Shown piece by piece: positions 52,507-63,483 of a stretch of DNA of 64,000 nt (the first letter of the stretch is position 1; each line of letters begins with the position of its first letter). Origin of the DNA: Branchipolynoe longqiensis (taxonomy: Eukaryota > Annelida > Polychaeta > Phyllodocida > Polynoidae). The position numbers were made by a program, and so were the translations under genes. The stretch spans positions 79,587,078 to 79,651,077 of the forward strand of contig CM059193.1 of NCBI GenBank assembly GCA_030323885.1. The letters are read 5' to 3'. The notes below the pieces were generated by a model that worked only from the letters and a program-made list of their open reading frames with translations, ran no database searches and was not told where the DNA came from.

Positions 52507-52589
52507 ACACACACACAACTGGTTGCAGTGATCAGGATTGTGCAGTGCATTGTATACATAATATATACATGTCTGTGTGTAATCATAAG

Positions 52590-52735
52590 CATTAAAACTG
52601 GATACTCTGATAGTTTCGAGTTTCTGTCACTTGTCAAGATAAATATGAGGTTGGTCGTTATAATCTCCCTAACTTTAGTTTCAATAACTTTAATTTAAAA
52701 TGACTAACTTAAGAGATATTCTGAGCGTCTTTTTC
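52590..52735 (+). mobile_element. MITE-1 left-end fragment
   Basis: 'aaaactggatactctgatagttt' end, then the family interior to 'aagagatattct'. The right half is absent. Confidence 0.65.
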
Positions 52736-52861
52736 ATAACAATGCACCAGCATGTACCATTCTGTATTAATATTACTTTTTCCAAAGTTTTTCACGGGAG
52801 GTCCCCCAGGCCACCCCCGTGTGGAAGGGGGTGACCCCCCCCCCCCCATCACACACACAGC

Positions 52862-53262
52862 TGGATACAAGATTCACCCAGTACTGCTGCAGTAGGGGTG
52901 CAAACCAACCCTATGTAAAAGCTGTCGAAAAAACGAGTCAATGAATTGAGAGCCTCAATCTCAGAAGCAACATTTATTCTTTACATATGTCTTATTGATA
53001 GCCCGCCACCTTTGAGTTGAAAAATATAATATAATATCTAGTTTAATAAGATTTAAAAGTGAAATCGACGGCGTTCTGCGGCCGCCATCTTGTCTTTTTG
53101 CATTCTCACCCATTTCACCAAATCTGTGCCGATATAAGTAGCCATTTGATACTGGAGCCACAGTTTCTAGTTCAGGTTCCATACTAAACCTATTTTCGCC
53201 CATGTTTACACTACGTTGTCCTTCACCCGTGTACTACAAGTACCGGGTGAATCTTTTATCTA
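52862..53262 (-). mobile_element. MULE-6 copy 2 with 9-bp target duplication
   Basis: 401 bp. The right end (plus strand) is 'gggtgaatcttttatcta' and the left end is 'tggatacaagattcaccca'. Flanked by ACACACAGC at 52853-52861 and 53263-53271. The interior is the reverse complement of 3160-3573 ('cgacggcgttctg', 'aagatggcggcc' words). Confidence 0.85.
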
Positions 53263-53274
53263 ACACACAGCATA

Positions 53275-53448
53275 CCCCCTTCGGCGACGTTACCTCTCCC
53301 TATTTAACAATTTGTATATATATCTCACACTATTTTCTCCTTGGCACCTCTGAGAATATTGATATCAATCAATAATACCAGCACAACTTTTCGTAAAGCA
53401 TGGATGGACTCATAATATGTAAGATTGGGCACTATAAAATTAGCCTTT
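53275..53448. other. Nothing recognised
   Basis: About 170 bp without supported features. Confidence 0.4.
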
Positions 53449-53701
53449 AATTAAGGATGCATAATCCGATGTTGGGATTCCCACCATATTTATTAGATAA
53501 ATAGAATAAGTTCACGTGTACAGCCTTTAATCCGTGTACAGGACTTTAATCCAAAGGAACTACTATTTTAAATGTTTAATTTAATCAATATTTTAAGTGA
53601 AAGCATACTCAATTAATGGCTTGAATGCTGAAATGTGCCATTAAATTGACTAGGTACTCCTTCTGTGCAGCACTAAATGTCTAATAAAGGCACCAGTATC
53701 T

Positions 53702-53875
53702 AAATTGGATATATATGATCAAAGGAATGACAGTGTAATACTAGCAGACAGTGAGAAAAACCTACAAGATATAGTGAATAGAATCAATAAATTGGATATA
53801 TATGATCAAAGGAATGACAGTGTAATACTAGCAGACAGTGAGAAAAACCTACAAGATATAGTGAATAGAATCAAT
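53702..53875 (+). repeat. 87-bp perfect tandem duplication across the LINE-2 5' junction
   Basis: 53702-53788 and 53789-53875 are identical. Each unit has about 22 bp of MITE-1 target sequence followed by 65 bp of LINE-2. It therefore arose after insertion, and being a multiple of three it keeps the frame open. Confidence 0.95.
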
Positions 53876-54586
53876 AAAGCTGGAATACTATTCAACATGA
53901 AGATGAATGCCAGGAAGACCAAAACAATGGTTATAAGTAAAAAGACAGATAAACCAAATGTCAATATAACCATAGATGGCACAAACATAGAACAAGTATC
54001 CGAATTCATATATCTCGGACAAAAGATTACAAATGATGGGAGATGTGAGGAAGAAATTAAAAGAAGGATAACAATAGCCCGAACAACATTCTCCAAAATG
54101 TATAGAGTGTTAACATCAAGTAAGATATTAATACAAACAAGGAAGCGTATTCTTCAGTGTTATGTGTGGTCTACTCTAATGTATGGGGCAGAGACATGGA
54201 CAATCTCTAAGAAAATGTACAAACGTTTAGCAGCATTTGAGATGTGGACTTATCGAAGGATGATGAAAATATCATGGACAAAGAAGATCACCAACAAAGA
54301 AGTTCTCAGAAAAATTAAAAATAAGAAAAGCTTGTTTGCCACTATACAGACAAAGAAACTTATTTATTTTGGCCACATCATTCGTCAGAGTTCAATATAC
54401 CGTACATTGTTGGAAGGGAAGGTGAATGGCAGCAGAGGGAGGGGGAGACCAAGAACATCATGGTTTACAAATATTTCACAGTGGACAGGCTTGAATTATT
54501 CACAGTCTATCAGAACAGCACAACATCGGGACAAGTGGAGAACCATTGCATCCAACCCTCGACTAGAGGATGGAACTATTGATTGA
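53705..54586 (+). pseudogene. Reverse transcriptase C-terminal fragment (LINE-2)
   Basis: A 293-codon frame. Its first 58 residues are two copies of a 29-residue stretch made by the tandem duplication and partly encoded by target DNA, so this is not a natural N-terminus. LINE-2 sequence begins right after the FADD box, at the 'DSVILADS' residues, so the catalytic core is absent. What remains is thumb and C-terminal sequence with EFIYLGQ, LMYGAETW, KKITNKEVL and FGHIIRQ, typical of RTE-type LINEs from memory. The (GATT)n tail follows the frame. No activity is expected despite the intact frame. Confidence 0.9.
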
Positions 54587-54593
54587 TTGATTG
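53724..54593 (+). mobile_element. LINE-2 copy, 5'-truncated, with 9-bp target duplication
   Basis: Bounded by ATGATCAAA at 53715-53723 and 54594-54602. A third internal copy of the target word at 53802-53810 comes from the 87-bp duplication. Ends in (GATT)n. The 3' 290 bp is about 98% identical to 16808-17126, so both insertions are young. Confidence 0.9.
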
Positions 54594-54669
54594 ATGATCA
54601 AATCTAGTTTAATTGCGTTGGTTTAGAAAATGTAATGCTCTTATCGGATTTTTGCAGCTTTAATACTTA

Positions 54670-55040
54670 CTTCCTATGTGTTAAGGACTTGATCAACGTG
54701 ACCTAATTCCTACTGAAAACCAAACATGACAGAGGTGGACTGGGTTGGGCTGGGCTAGGCTGGGCTAGGCTGGGCTAGGCTGGCTGATTCGGTTTGACTT
54801 TGGTTTGACCTCCCAACAGAAGCCATATCACTCTCAGCCATCTGAGTCAGAATGTGGATGGGGGCAGGCATGAGGAGGCCCGGCGGGGGGAAGTGTGTGT
54901 ATGTGTGTGTGTGTGGGGGGGTTATGGGGCAGGGGGGGGGTCGGTAGAGGCAGTGGCACCCGGAGCTGATTACACCTCCCCCCACCGCCATTCCCCTTAC
55001 CAGCCCCCCATACACACCCGCCACCACACACCCACCTCCC
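54670..55040. other. GGGCTAGGCT minisatellite and GT/C-rich runs
   Basis: 'gggctaggct' units lie at 54744-54782, GT and G runs at 54890-54940, and C-rich sequence to 55040. Frames here are low complexity and not called. Confidence 0.6.
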
Positions 55041-55045
55041 TATCA

Positions 55046-55376
55046 GATGGGATGACCGAATGAGTTGAGTATCCGTCTCCCATTTTGGTAGATCGTGGGA
55101 TTCGAACCCACGGGTTCGAACCCTGGTCGGATCAAAAGAATGACTTCAGAATTGATACTTGTCGCTTCTTATCCAGGGGCTCGGCATTATTGGGATAGGG
55201 TAAGGACTGGTTGGCTCAGTGTCAGGATAATGTAACTGAGTGGGATATCAGGTCATGGTACTGGCGGTCTAATCTCCGAGTGGAGCAGCATTATGAAGTC
55301 GCCATGAGTGTGCACGATCACAAGTTGGTACCCACCCTGATATGACTTTAGATGTTGCCAGGACGTAAAACTCCCA
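55046..55376 (+). repeat. SINE-A copy, full length, doubled box-B region
   Basis: The head reads 'gatgaccgaatgagttgagt', then 'gggattcgaacccacgggttcgaaccctgg' with two box-B-like words. The body is complete. Confidence 0.9.
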
Positions 55377-55550
55377 ACACGCCCACCCGACACATCACCA
55401 CCTCCACCTCCACCCCCAACAGCAACACCTCCTCCCACACCCCTCTCCTTTATCGCCAATAAAGCTGCCTGGTGACCACGAATGGCTAATAGTAATACAA
55501 GGCTGTTTACACGCGGGGCCCGCAGCGCTAACAACTCGCACACTTCTATC
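55377..55550. other. C-rich spacer
   Basis: C-rich sequence between two SINE-A copies; nothing else seen. Confidence 0.4.
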
Positions 55551-55557
55551 TAACCGG

Positions 55558-55850
55558 ACGCGAGGTTGGGAGTTCGATTCCCGGTCGAGTCAAACCAATG
55601 ACGTACAAAATGTATACTTGTCACTACCTAGCATGGTACTCGGCATTTAATAGGATAGGACAAGGACTGGTTAGCATAGTGTCAGGATAATGTGACTGTT
55701 TTGGATATGGGGTCATTGGTGCTGGCGGTCTGGTCTCCCAGTAGGGCAGCACTATAAAGTCACCATGAGTGCACACTGTCACAAGGCGGCACCCATCCTG
55801 ATATGACCTTAAATGTTGCCAGGACGTAAAATTCCAACAACCAATCAACT
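55558..55850 (+). repeat. SINE-A copy, slightly 5'-truncated
   Basis: Starts at 'gaggttgggagttcgattcccgg' (box B intact, box A missing) and runs to a 'ccaacaaccaatcaac' tail. Confidence 0.9.
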
Positions 55851-55854
55851 TTCA

Positions 55855-56715
55855 ATACTATTACTGTCCCACTTGTACTGTTAAAATATGCAGGTGTATT
55901 TGCCGTCATTTACCGTTATATGTACTAAAATTGGCATTCTTGATCTTTAACAAAGACCCTATAATACTAAGAGAGCTCACAGTATTACTAATACTGTTTT
56001 CCGGGACCCTTTTGTCACCGACGAACCCCTGCCGTGTCTGGACAATTGCTCAATGTACAAGCTGTTACTTGACTCCTAAGTCTGCTCCTCCAATGACAGG
56101 CCGTGTCAGGACAATATTGGTCTGCATCGCAGAGTTGTCACTTGAGGACAGGTACTACTGCATTCCAACAGAAATCAACACGCCGGTGCTGTAATCAAAG
56201 GTATGCGTGCCATACCACCAAATAATGCACCTTCTGGCTTCAGGCAACTGGGTTGGGTTTTTTTTTAAGGATTTTTTTTTGTTTTGTTCAGCAGTAAATT
56301 TCTATGCTATTGAAGTGGGCGAGCCTGCAGGCGAGCTAGGTGTTTGCGGGTCTCGGACGAGTGACATGCACTTATTTGTGGGTCACTCGCCTACTTGGGC
56401 CTGCAAATGTTATATTATAAATTCTGAGAAAGGACTAGTTCTTCTTTCCATCACTAGGTAGAGCCTGATGGCATATATTGGCTTGCCTGTGAGGGAAGGA
56501 TGTTTGCACACTGCACTCAAGCCCGTCAGACGTGCCCGACGTTACATTATATCGATTTATTCATAGATTTGGTTCTAATTCATCTGTACTAAATTTAACA
56601 TGCAATTATATATGTGATTGGTGGCTATTATATCTTTCGAACAGATATGTGGATAACCTCTAATAATAAACAGTCAATATCTTGTATTCCACTGGTCCCT
56701 TGCCTCCTTTTACCG
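55855..56715. other. Nothing recognised; small palindrome cluster
   Basis: Complementary words 'ggcgagcctgcaggcgag' and 'cactcgcctacttgggcctgc' at about 56318-56408 could form a stem. The frames at 55931-56194 and 56207-56461 lack recognisable domains. Confidence 0.4.
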
Positions 56716-56720
56716 CCAGA

Positions 56721-57057
56721 CCAGACTGGGTGGCCGAATGAGTAGAGCGTCCATCTCCTGTTTTGGGAGATACAAACCCATGAGTTTGTGGGTTCGAATC
56801 CTGGTCGAGTCCAACCAATGACTTGAAAATTGATACTTGTCGCTTCCTAGCCTGGCGCTCGGCATTATTAGGATAGGGCATGGACTGGTTGGCTCACTAT
56901 CAGGATAATGTGGCTGAATAGGATATCAGGTCATGGTGCTGGTGGCCTAGTTTCCCAGTGGGGCAGCACTATAAAGTCGCCATGAGTGTGCAGTCAGAAG
57001 TCGGTACCCGTCCTGATATGACCTTAGATGTTGCTAGAACGTAAAACAAACAAACAC
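56721..57057 (+). repeat. SINE-A copy, full length
   Basis: Box A 'tggccgaatgagtagagcgt', box B 'gggttcgaatcctgg', full body and an AAAACAAACAAACAC tail. Confidence 0.93.
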
Positions 57058-57098
57058 ACTTGTTACCGCCCTAACCGTTTCACTGTCATACGACCGGT

Positions 57099-57213
57099 TA
57101 AAGTTGCAGTCCAATGGTTAATTTAGTTTTAAGTAATTTTATGTTAAATGGTAAACTTTTGAGATATTTGAAGTGCAACCATGCAAAATTAATTTGGGCA
57201 AACATGCAAACTG
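57099..57213 (+). mobile_element. MITE-1 left-part fragment
   Basis: 'aaagttgcagtccaatggtt' end, then 'gagatatttgaagtgcaacc' and 'gcaaaattaatttggg'. Deleted internally and truncated at the right. Confidence 0.65.
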
Positions 57214-57214
57214 G

Positions 57215-57480
57215 CGTATCGACCAGGATATGAACCTGTGTTTTTAATTTGTTTCTTTCTAACACAGCTCTGAGAACGCTGTGGGGTGGTGTTGTCTCTG
57301 CTCGATGAATCCTTAAGTGGCCGGGTGGTGGCGCTGGACTGGGCGCTTATATAGTGGAGTAGGTCAGACTTGATGTGCAGCCGTGGGATGTGGAGGTTAA
57401 CGGGTGCACTGTGTCACACCCCTCCACACCCACACCCACACCCACCTACAGGACATCTACAGCACCGGTATACCCGACAC
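57215..57480. other. Nothing recognised
   Basis: About 265 bp without a supported feature. Confidence 0.4.
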
Positions 57481-57482
57481 AC

Positions 57483-57565
57483 GGCGGCCTGATTTCCCAG
57501 TGGGGCAGCACTATAAAATCGCCATGAGTGTGCGCTGTCACAAGTCGGTACCCGTCCTGGCATGG
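57483..57565 (+). repeat. SINE-A internal fragment
   Basis: Only 'cggcctgatttcccagtggg' through 'cacaagtcggtacccgtcctgg'. Both ends missing. Confidence 0.75.
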
Positions 57566-57803
57566 CATAGGGCGGTCTTGCTGGGGCGTACCGATTTCTC
57601 TGACCACTACCCATCGGAAGCCAACTCCTGGCCACATGGGACTGCTTTTAGTGGTGCCCATACAGTGCTGCAGATTTGCAGCCTTCAGCGCCCCAATGCG
57701 ACTGAAAACTCCCCCAAAACAAAACAAAAACACCTGGCACACCACGGCAGTGTGTAAGGTCGATAATTGTGCTCCATTTTGAAGGGGCTCGGATCGATAT
57801 AGG

Positions 57804-57955
57804 AGTTTAACGTCCTTGCAACATCTAAGGTCATATCAGGACGGGTACCGACTTGTGATAATGCGCACTCGTGGCAACTTTATAGTGCTGCCCCACTGGG
57901 AAATCAGGTCGCCAGCACCATGACCCAAGATCCCACTCAGTCACATTATCCTGAC
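57804..57955 (-). repeat. SINE-A 3' half, probably the partner of 58310-58460
   Basis: Minus strand from 'gtttaacgtccttgcaac' to 'cacattatcctgacat'. About 350 bp of unrelated sequence separates it from a matching head. Confidence 0.85.
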
Positions 57956-58309
57956 ATTATATTTATCTCCATCTACACTGGTCATCATGCGCTTCTCGTA
58001 TGGTTCAGTAGTTCGCGGTACAGTGATCTAGTTCTGCACATGACATTCCCACACCTAGTTCAACACTGACAGTAGCAGTACTTAACCCACCATCCATCAC
58101 AAGGTACTGTCGTCTGCTCTAAACAAAATGTCGTCTGCTCTCAAACAAACTCACTAGATGTTCCCATGTGCCAGGCAAACAAAAACCATTTGGAATAAAT
58201 AAGTGCGTTATGGACATTTTTATAATTATGTTATTTTTTTCTTATATTATTAGTTGATTAAGTAGGGGAATTTTTAACCGTTGACAATTGGCGTTCCTCA
58301 TTTCACTGC
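57956..58309. other. Sequence between two halves of a SINE-A
   Basis: No family match or terminal repeats seen. It may be an insertion, or replacement of about 50 bp of SINE sequence. Confidence 0.45.
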
Positions 58310-58460
58310 TCATAGTACTGCCGAACGCCAGGCTATGAATACACATGTATCAATTTTCAGGTCATTGATTTGACTCGGACCGGGGTTCGAATCCCATGAC
58401 CTACCAAGACGGGAAGCGGGCGTTCAACTCATTCGGCTACCCCCGTCTGGTCATTCAATG
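58310..58460 (-). repeat. SINE-A head part
   Basis: Minus-strand linker, box B ('ccggggttcgaatccca' on the plus strand) and head ending 'ggctacccccgtctggtc'. Confidence 0.85.
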
Positions 58461-58464
58461 TTGG

Positions 58465-59045
58465 CATTAAATGTCTTCTGCTAGCATCTTTACTCCAGGA
58501 GTAACGATAGCAACCATTTCAGCAAATGACCGTGTCTATTTTGTTTATTTTATTTTTAAATTCCCGAAACTAGACGAGGTGGGGAAGTAATCAGGAGAGC
58601 GCCAGTTGGACCGTGACAAGTACCAGAGTACGATCATTAACCAGGCCGTAGATCTGGGAGCAATTGGACCACGTGACAGGATGTGGTTGACACTATAACA
58701 CTTTCAGTAAGAATGGACATTGATCGATAAGCGCGCTTTTTTAATAGTAAGTCCTCTGCCATTTGTGGACAATTTTACAATGTATTGTCTTTGTTTCATT
58801 TGATTTTCGCTGTGAAAACAGAACACCTGCTATTTCAGGACATGGTCTGGATCGATGTAGAATTGTTTGTTTCACCACCCACCCACCCCTTTGGGCAGCA
58901 TGTCACGTGACTGCAGTCAGAGAGACATAAATGAGCTCATCACGCGCTGTTCTTTTTTCTATTTTCTTTTTTTTTTGTCTTTTCATCCGCCCAGTATCCC
59001 CAGATGTTTGTCACTTTGTGAACTCTCCTTCACTCGACTCTCTCT
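58465..59045. other. Nothing recognised
   Basis: About 580 bp including a T-rich run near 58946-58982. No supported gene or repeat. Confidence 0.4.
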
Positions 59046-59049
59046 CTTC

Positions 59050-59270
59050 CTAGCCAGGTGCTCGGCATTATTAGGATAGGGCAGGGACTGGTTGGCTCGG
59101 TGTCAGGATAATGTGACTGAGTGGGATATCAGGTCAATGTGCTGACGGCCTGGTCTCCCAGTGGGACAGCACTATAAATTTGCCATGAGTGTGCACTGTC
59201 ACAAGTCGGTACCCATCCGGATATGACCATAGATATTGCCAGGACGTAAAACTCCAACAACCAACCAACC
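59050..59270 (+). repeat. SINE-A copy, 5'-truncated
   Basis: From 'tagccaggtgctcggcatta' to a CCAACAACCAACCAACC tail; no tRNA head. Confidence 0.9.
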
Positions 59271-59274
59271 ATTG

Positions 59275-60095
59275 TGACTCTTACAGGCTGTGCTGACGCG
59301 CGTTTTAGCTCAGCAGTTCTAAATTCCGTAAGTTTAACCAAATATTTACCCAAGTACCAGCCGGAACCGTTCATTTGGAGTACCGGGATTGTTCAACTCG
59401 ACAAGGATACACATACATACAGACACCAGTGGTACTATGCGGCCTGCACTATCTGTGTATCATTAAACAAGCATACAGCAGCAACTCCACGTGTCAAGAA
59501 GATGCTTGCCATACACCGTATTAATTCATTTAATTACTTTCATATCAGATAGAACCTTCATATCAGATAGATGTCGTGGATTTCTGCGATTTCTGTTAAT
59601 TGCTGATTAACTATCAATAGTATCACAAAATGCCATGAATCAATGACAGCAATTGGTCAGTGACAATCCCCTATACACCTGCATGATTGTCCTGATATGA
59701 TCTTCTATGTGGTATGACATGATAAAAGCAAAGTGAACAAAGGAAAGCAAAGAATCAATTTCTGCAAAAACACGGAAATTATTCAATAGGCTTAGCACTG
59801 TCAGGGAATTGACCAGAAAAATTGAAACAGAAAAAAGTATCACTCGTAAACATATTATACATAATGTGTGCAGTATTAAAAGAAAGTACGCTCACTCCCC
59901 ACCTCCACACCACCACCCACCCCGACCTCACCTCCACACGCATCACATTGTAGACTGACTATCTCCACCCTAAACACGTATCTACTTTTTTTTAAACCTT
60001 GTTTTCCAGGTCAGGGGTGTCTTTGGCCGGTAATATATAGTATACATAAGGGGCGGGCTACAGGGCTCACTGAGATGTCCAGTCCGCATGATATA
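59275..60095. other. Nothing recognised; C-rich run
   Basis: A C-rich low-complexity run lies at about 59894-59940. The 92-codon frame at 59274-59552 has no recognisable domain. Confidence 0.4.
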
Positions 60096-60098
60096 CCC

Positions 60099-60482
60099 CT
60101 GTCACATTACGGCGCTTCTCGCCGGCGTTCCGCCAACGCGCAAAATCACTTTTAATCGTCAAGAAACGTCAAGCTTTTCGGCATCAGCGCAACGTCCTGA
60201 TATGACCTTAGATGTAGCTAGGACGTAAAGCAACAAAGCAACAGTTTGGTGTGTGCCTAGCATTCGCATAACGTTATTCCAGCGCGTTTAACGTATCTCG
60301 ATGCGCCCCATACATGGCCATAATGTTAGCACCTGTGCGATGTTGCACGTCGAAAGTTTTGTGCTTGCCGATTTCCCGGCGCGTGGTGCCGACCCTCGCC
60401 ATAGATGAACGAATACCAACGCGCGCCTAATGCTCCCTGATGTATCCCGACGTTGCGGCAAAAAATCACACACATGTGACAG
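60099..60482 (-). mobile_element. MITE-5 copy C with internal SINE-A scrap
   Basis: Left end CTGTCACATTACGGCGC and right end 'cacatgtGTGACAG'. 60190-60236 is a SINE-A tail piece at the position homologous to 37154-37202. Lacks about 60 bp that copy B has next to the scrap. Confidence 0.8.
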
Positions 60483-60551
60483 CCCCATATAGCACCACAC
60501 TGGTCCCTGGTGTCTCAGCCCGCCCGAATGTGGGTCAGAGTGAAGGCACCA

Positions 60552-61286
60552 GGGGCCATATGCAGGAGTCAGTGTTAGCGGGGTTTGGTGTTAGAGCCTA
60601 TTACCGTTTAGCTATCACCGACGTCGGGAACTGTGTCAAGTGGTATGCAGGAGCGCGTAACACGTACATTGTAGCTAAACGTGAATTTATTTATAGATTT
60701 GGGAAATCCCTCTGCGTCTGAACCCATATATTAGGCTTAAATCTATTAAATGCTATCATATTTATCATAATTAAATACGCAATAAGTGACCTTTGAGGAA
60801 ATTAACCCTAAATTCGAAGCAATATTAACGCTGCCGCCGTAACGGCGGCGATATTAATATTTATATTTTCGAATCGACGAACGTACAGTAAACAAACCGT
60901 CCCCGCTGCCAGTATGGAAAGCGACGTCTATGCGGCGGCGGCAGCGATTTGTTTACTTTACGTCCGTCGATTCGAAAATATAAGTATTAATATCTCCGCC
61001 ATTACGGCGGCAGCGTTAATATTGCTTCGAATTTAGGGTTAATTTAATCATATTTCACTTATTTCGTATCTAATTCTGTTAAATATGACAGCATTTAATA
61101 GATTTGGCCATAACCTTAGGCTAACACCGCCCGTAAACGTCATATGAAACGGGGTTAGTGTCGCGGACCTTAAACGCGCAGTGTTACCGTAACACCGCCT
61201 CCTGCATCCCGACTTTTCGGCGCTAAACCAGAAATCCCATTTAAACACGTTTTGGCTCGCTAACACTGACTCCTGCATATGGCCCC
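60552..61286 (+). mobile_element. FB-4 foldback element, complete reference copy
   Basis: 735 bp, GGGGCCATATGCAGGA at both ends. Subterminal 'tatgcaggagcgcgtaacac' (60643) and its inverse 'taacaccgcctcctgcat' (61190) give each end two related motifs. Long arms at about 60738-60898 and 60945-61105 are mutual reverse complements around a 45-bp CpG-rich loop. No protein is encoded. The GGGGCC start is reminiscent of PIF/Harbinger elements from memory, but the expected 3-bp duplication is not evident. Confidence 0.88.
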
Positions 61287-61332
61287 AAGCACAGCACATT
61301 ATGCTCAAAAGTTTTCTAGGAAGCCCTAACGG

Positions 61333-61630
61333 GCTGGTTGGTTGGTTGGTTGAACTTTACGTCCTGGCAACATCTAAGGTCATATCAGGACGGATACTGA
61401 CTTGTGACTGTGCACTCACGGCGACTTTATAGTGCTGGCCCACTGGGGAATCAGACTGCATCACCATGAACTGATGATATCCCACTCAGTCATATTATCC
61501 TGACGCTGAGCTAACAAGTCCTTGATATTAACGCTGAGTGCCAGGCTAGGAAGCGACAAGTATCAATTTTGTACGCCATTGGTTTGACTCGACCTGGAAT
61601 CAAACTCCCGATCTCCCGCACAGGAGGCCG
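61333..61630 (-). repeat. SINE-A copy, nearly full length
   Basis: Minus strand with a '(ggtt)n' tail at the left and a head ending 'cgatctcccgcacaggagg'. The outer box A is lost. Confidence 0.88.
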
Positions 61631-61750
61631 TTCAAAGTTGTCAGCATTTTCGAGACCCCCTTATCACTACCCTAAAGTAGTTTACATCAACATTTTACTG
61701 AAGACCCAGACAAGGTGTCTTAATGATGGTAGGCCAGTAGGCTTAAACTG

Positions 61751-62105
61751 TAAAAGATGCATAGTCCGATGAAAACATCAAATTTCCAAAACCAAAATAA
61801 TTATCTAGATTTTATTCTACATATCTAACTTAGATGCTGGTGAACTTAATAAGCACTTGTCACCACATAGAAGGGAATACTGAGGCAATTGAATAGAACC
61901 TGTTACTGCAGAAGCCAATGGTATCAAAGTCTCGGTGTGCTTGCCAAAATTAATTTTGTATGGTTGCACTTCAAATATCTCAAACATTAGACATTTAAAA
62001 TAAAACTCACTTCAAACTAAAGTAAGGTAGATTACAACGACCAACCTAGTATATTTATCTCAGGAAATGATATTAACTCCAAACAATCTGACTCTGCAAA
62101 TTTAA
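61751..62105 (-). mobile_element. MITE-1 copy, complete
   Basis: AAAGATGCATAGTCCGATGA at the left and a diverged right end 'aacaatctgactctgcaaattta'. About 355 bp. Confidence 0.85.
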
Positions 62106-62109
62106 TCAA

Positions 62110-63480
62110 ATTTACACCAATAAAAGGGAAGGGAAAAAAATGGTGCATCCCATGGGAATTGTATGCTAGTTCTATACTTGACTCCCGACCACATTCCTCC
62201 GCTAATAACTGGGGTGCACCAGACTAACACTCACAGAGCCCTCCACTCGTGAATGACTGAGGTCTGGGGATGATTATAAACGCTGGAAACGGAGGGGAGT
62301 TGCCCCTACCCTCCCCTCCCTTCCCCACAACCTTCTACTGCATACCACCCAGCGAGCCACACTCACGCGTGTGCGCATACGCACGCCAATAGACTACCTG
62401 CCAAGCCCCATGATTCTCACCGTATGACCTGGGCCACTACACCCTACCTCCACCCCCTGCTGATTCCCCACCATCTCACTTTGCCCACCCACCCACACTT
62501 CAACAACCAATCCCTCTCATTTTACTCATACTGTTCTAGAACTCACTAGTTCTTACAAGTTCAAACCATCTCCCCGCCTTTCCTGATAATGCACAGTGCA
62601 AACAGGACCGATTTACTAGACAGACTTAAGACAGGTGGCGACCAAATATCCTGGATCAATGTGGTCGATTAAACTTTTTTAAAGCTGGGTGTCCATGATT
62701 GGTGATGGCTATGTACAAACACCGATTAGACGATTGCTATGGTGACTGTCCTATCAATCGCTGGGTCAAACGGTTTCGAGTACTTGAAATGAAATTGCAA
62801 GCAACCACAGTTTAATTAGACAACAGAAATCTTCCCATAACATAGCTATTTGTATGTATTGCCTATTCGTAAACACATAGAGCAAATATGAGAATAAAGA
62901 GCAAATTAGTTTCGGGGTAAATGTCCATATACATTGATGAGTGGCAAAAGACCAGTTGGGTTTGAAGAACAAGGGGGGGTGGGGGTGGGGCAGTAGTCCC
63001 ACACCACTGCCATGGGTTCTTCATATCTATATAGTACTATTAGTAGTATGAGTTTCCCCGAGTATACCATTTCTACCCATTTTTGCATGAACTACAGTGA
63101 CTGGTGCTGTACATTATACAGCAGGAGCCACTCCCTTAATTCTACAGGATCGGTGCTGTAACTAATACAGCACTAATCAAACTTAGATTATATAGACTGT
63201 CAATTCCAATAGTAAGATGGCCGGAAGACCAATGCTCCGGCGCTGACAAATGTCATATTCAGATGAATAAATACGTCCCCCCCCCCCCCAAATAGTATGT
63301 GTCTGGCAATTTAACCCAAAAAAATCAAACCAGGCCCCATGAAACAGTCAACCAATTTAAATTAGACAGTTGCCCAGTGAAATCACCAACTCGTGCCTGG
63401 TCAGTGTGCAGTGACAGTATCTCACTGCTCATTTATAATAACAAAACATCATTTCACCGACGCGCACTGTGAAAAACTAA
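62110..63480. other. Nothing recognised
   Basis: About 1.37 kb. Contains C-rich and G-rich short runs (62300-62325, 62972-62992, 63278-63290) but no convincing gene or known repeat family. Overlapping frames of 60-98 codons show no domain. Confidence 0.45.
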
Positions 63481-63483
63481 TGG

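Larger units (their letters stand above)
53451..54663 (+). mobile_element. MITE-1 copy split by a LINE-2 insertion
   Basis: Left end 'taaggatgcataatccgatg' and right end 'ttatcggatttttgcagcttta'. The left part stops at about 53723 and the right part resumes at 54594-54602 after the LINE-2. The interior has a duplicated 'ccgtgtacag' segment near 53520-53550. Confidence 0.85.
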
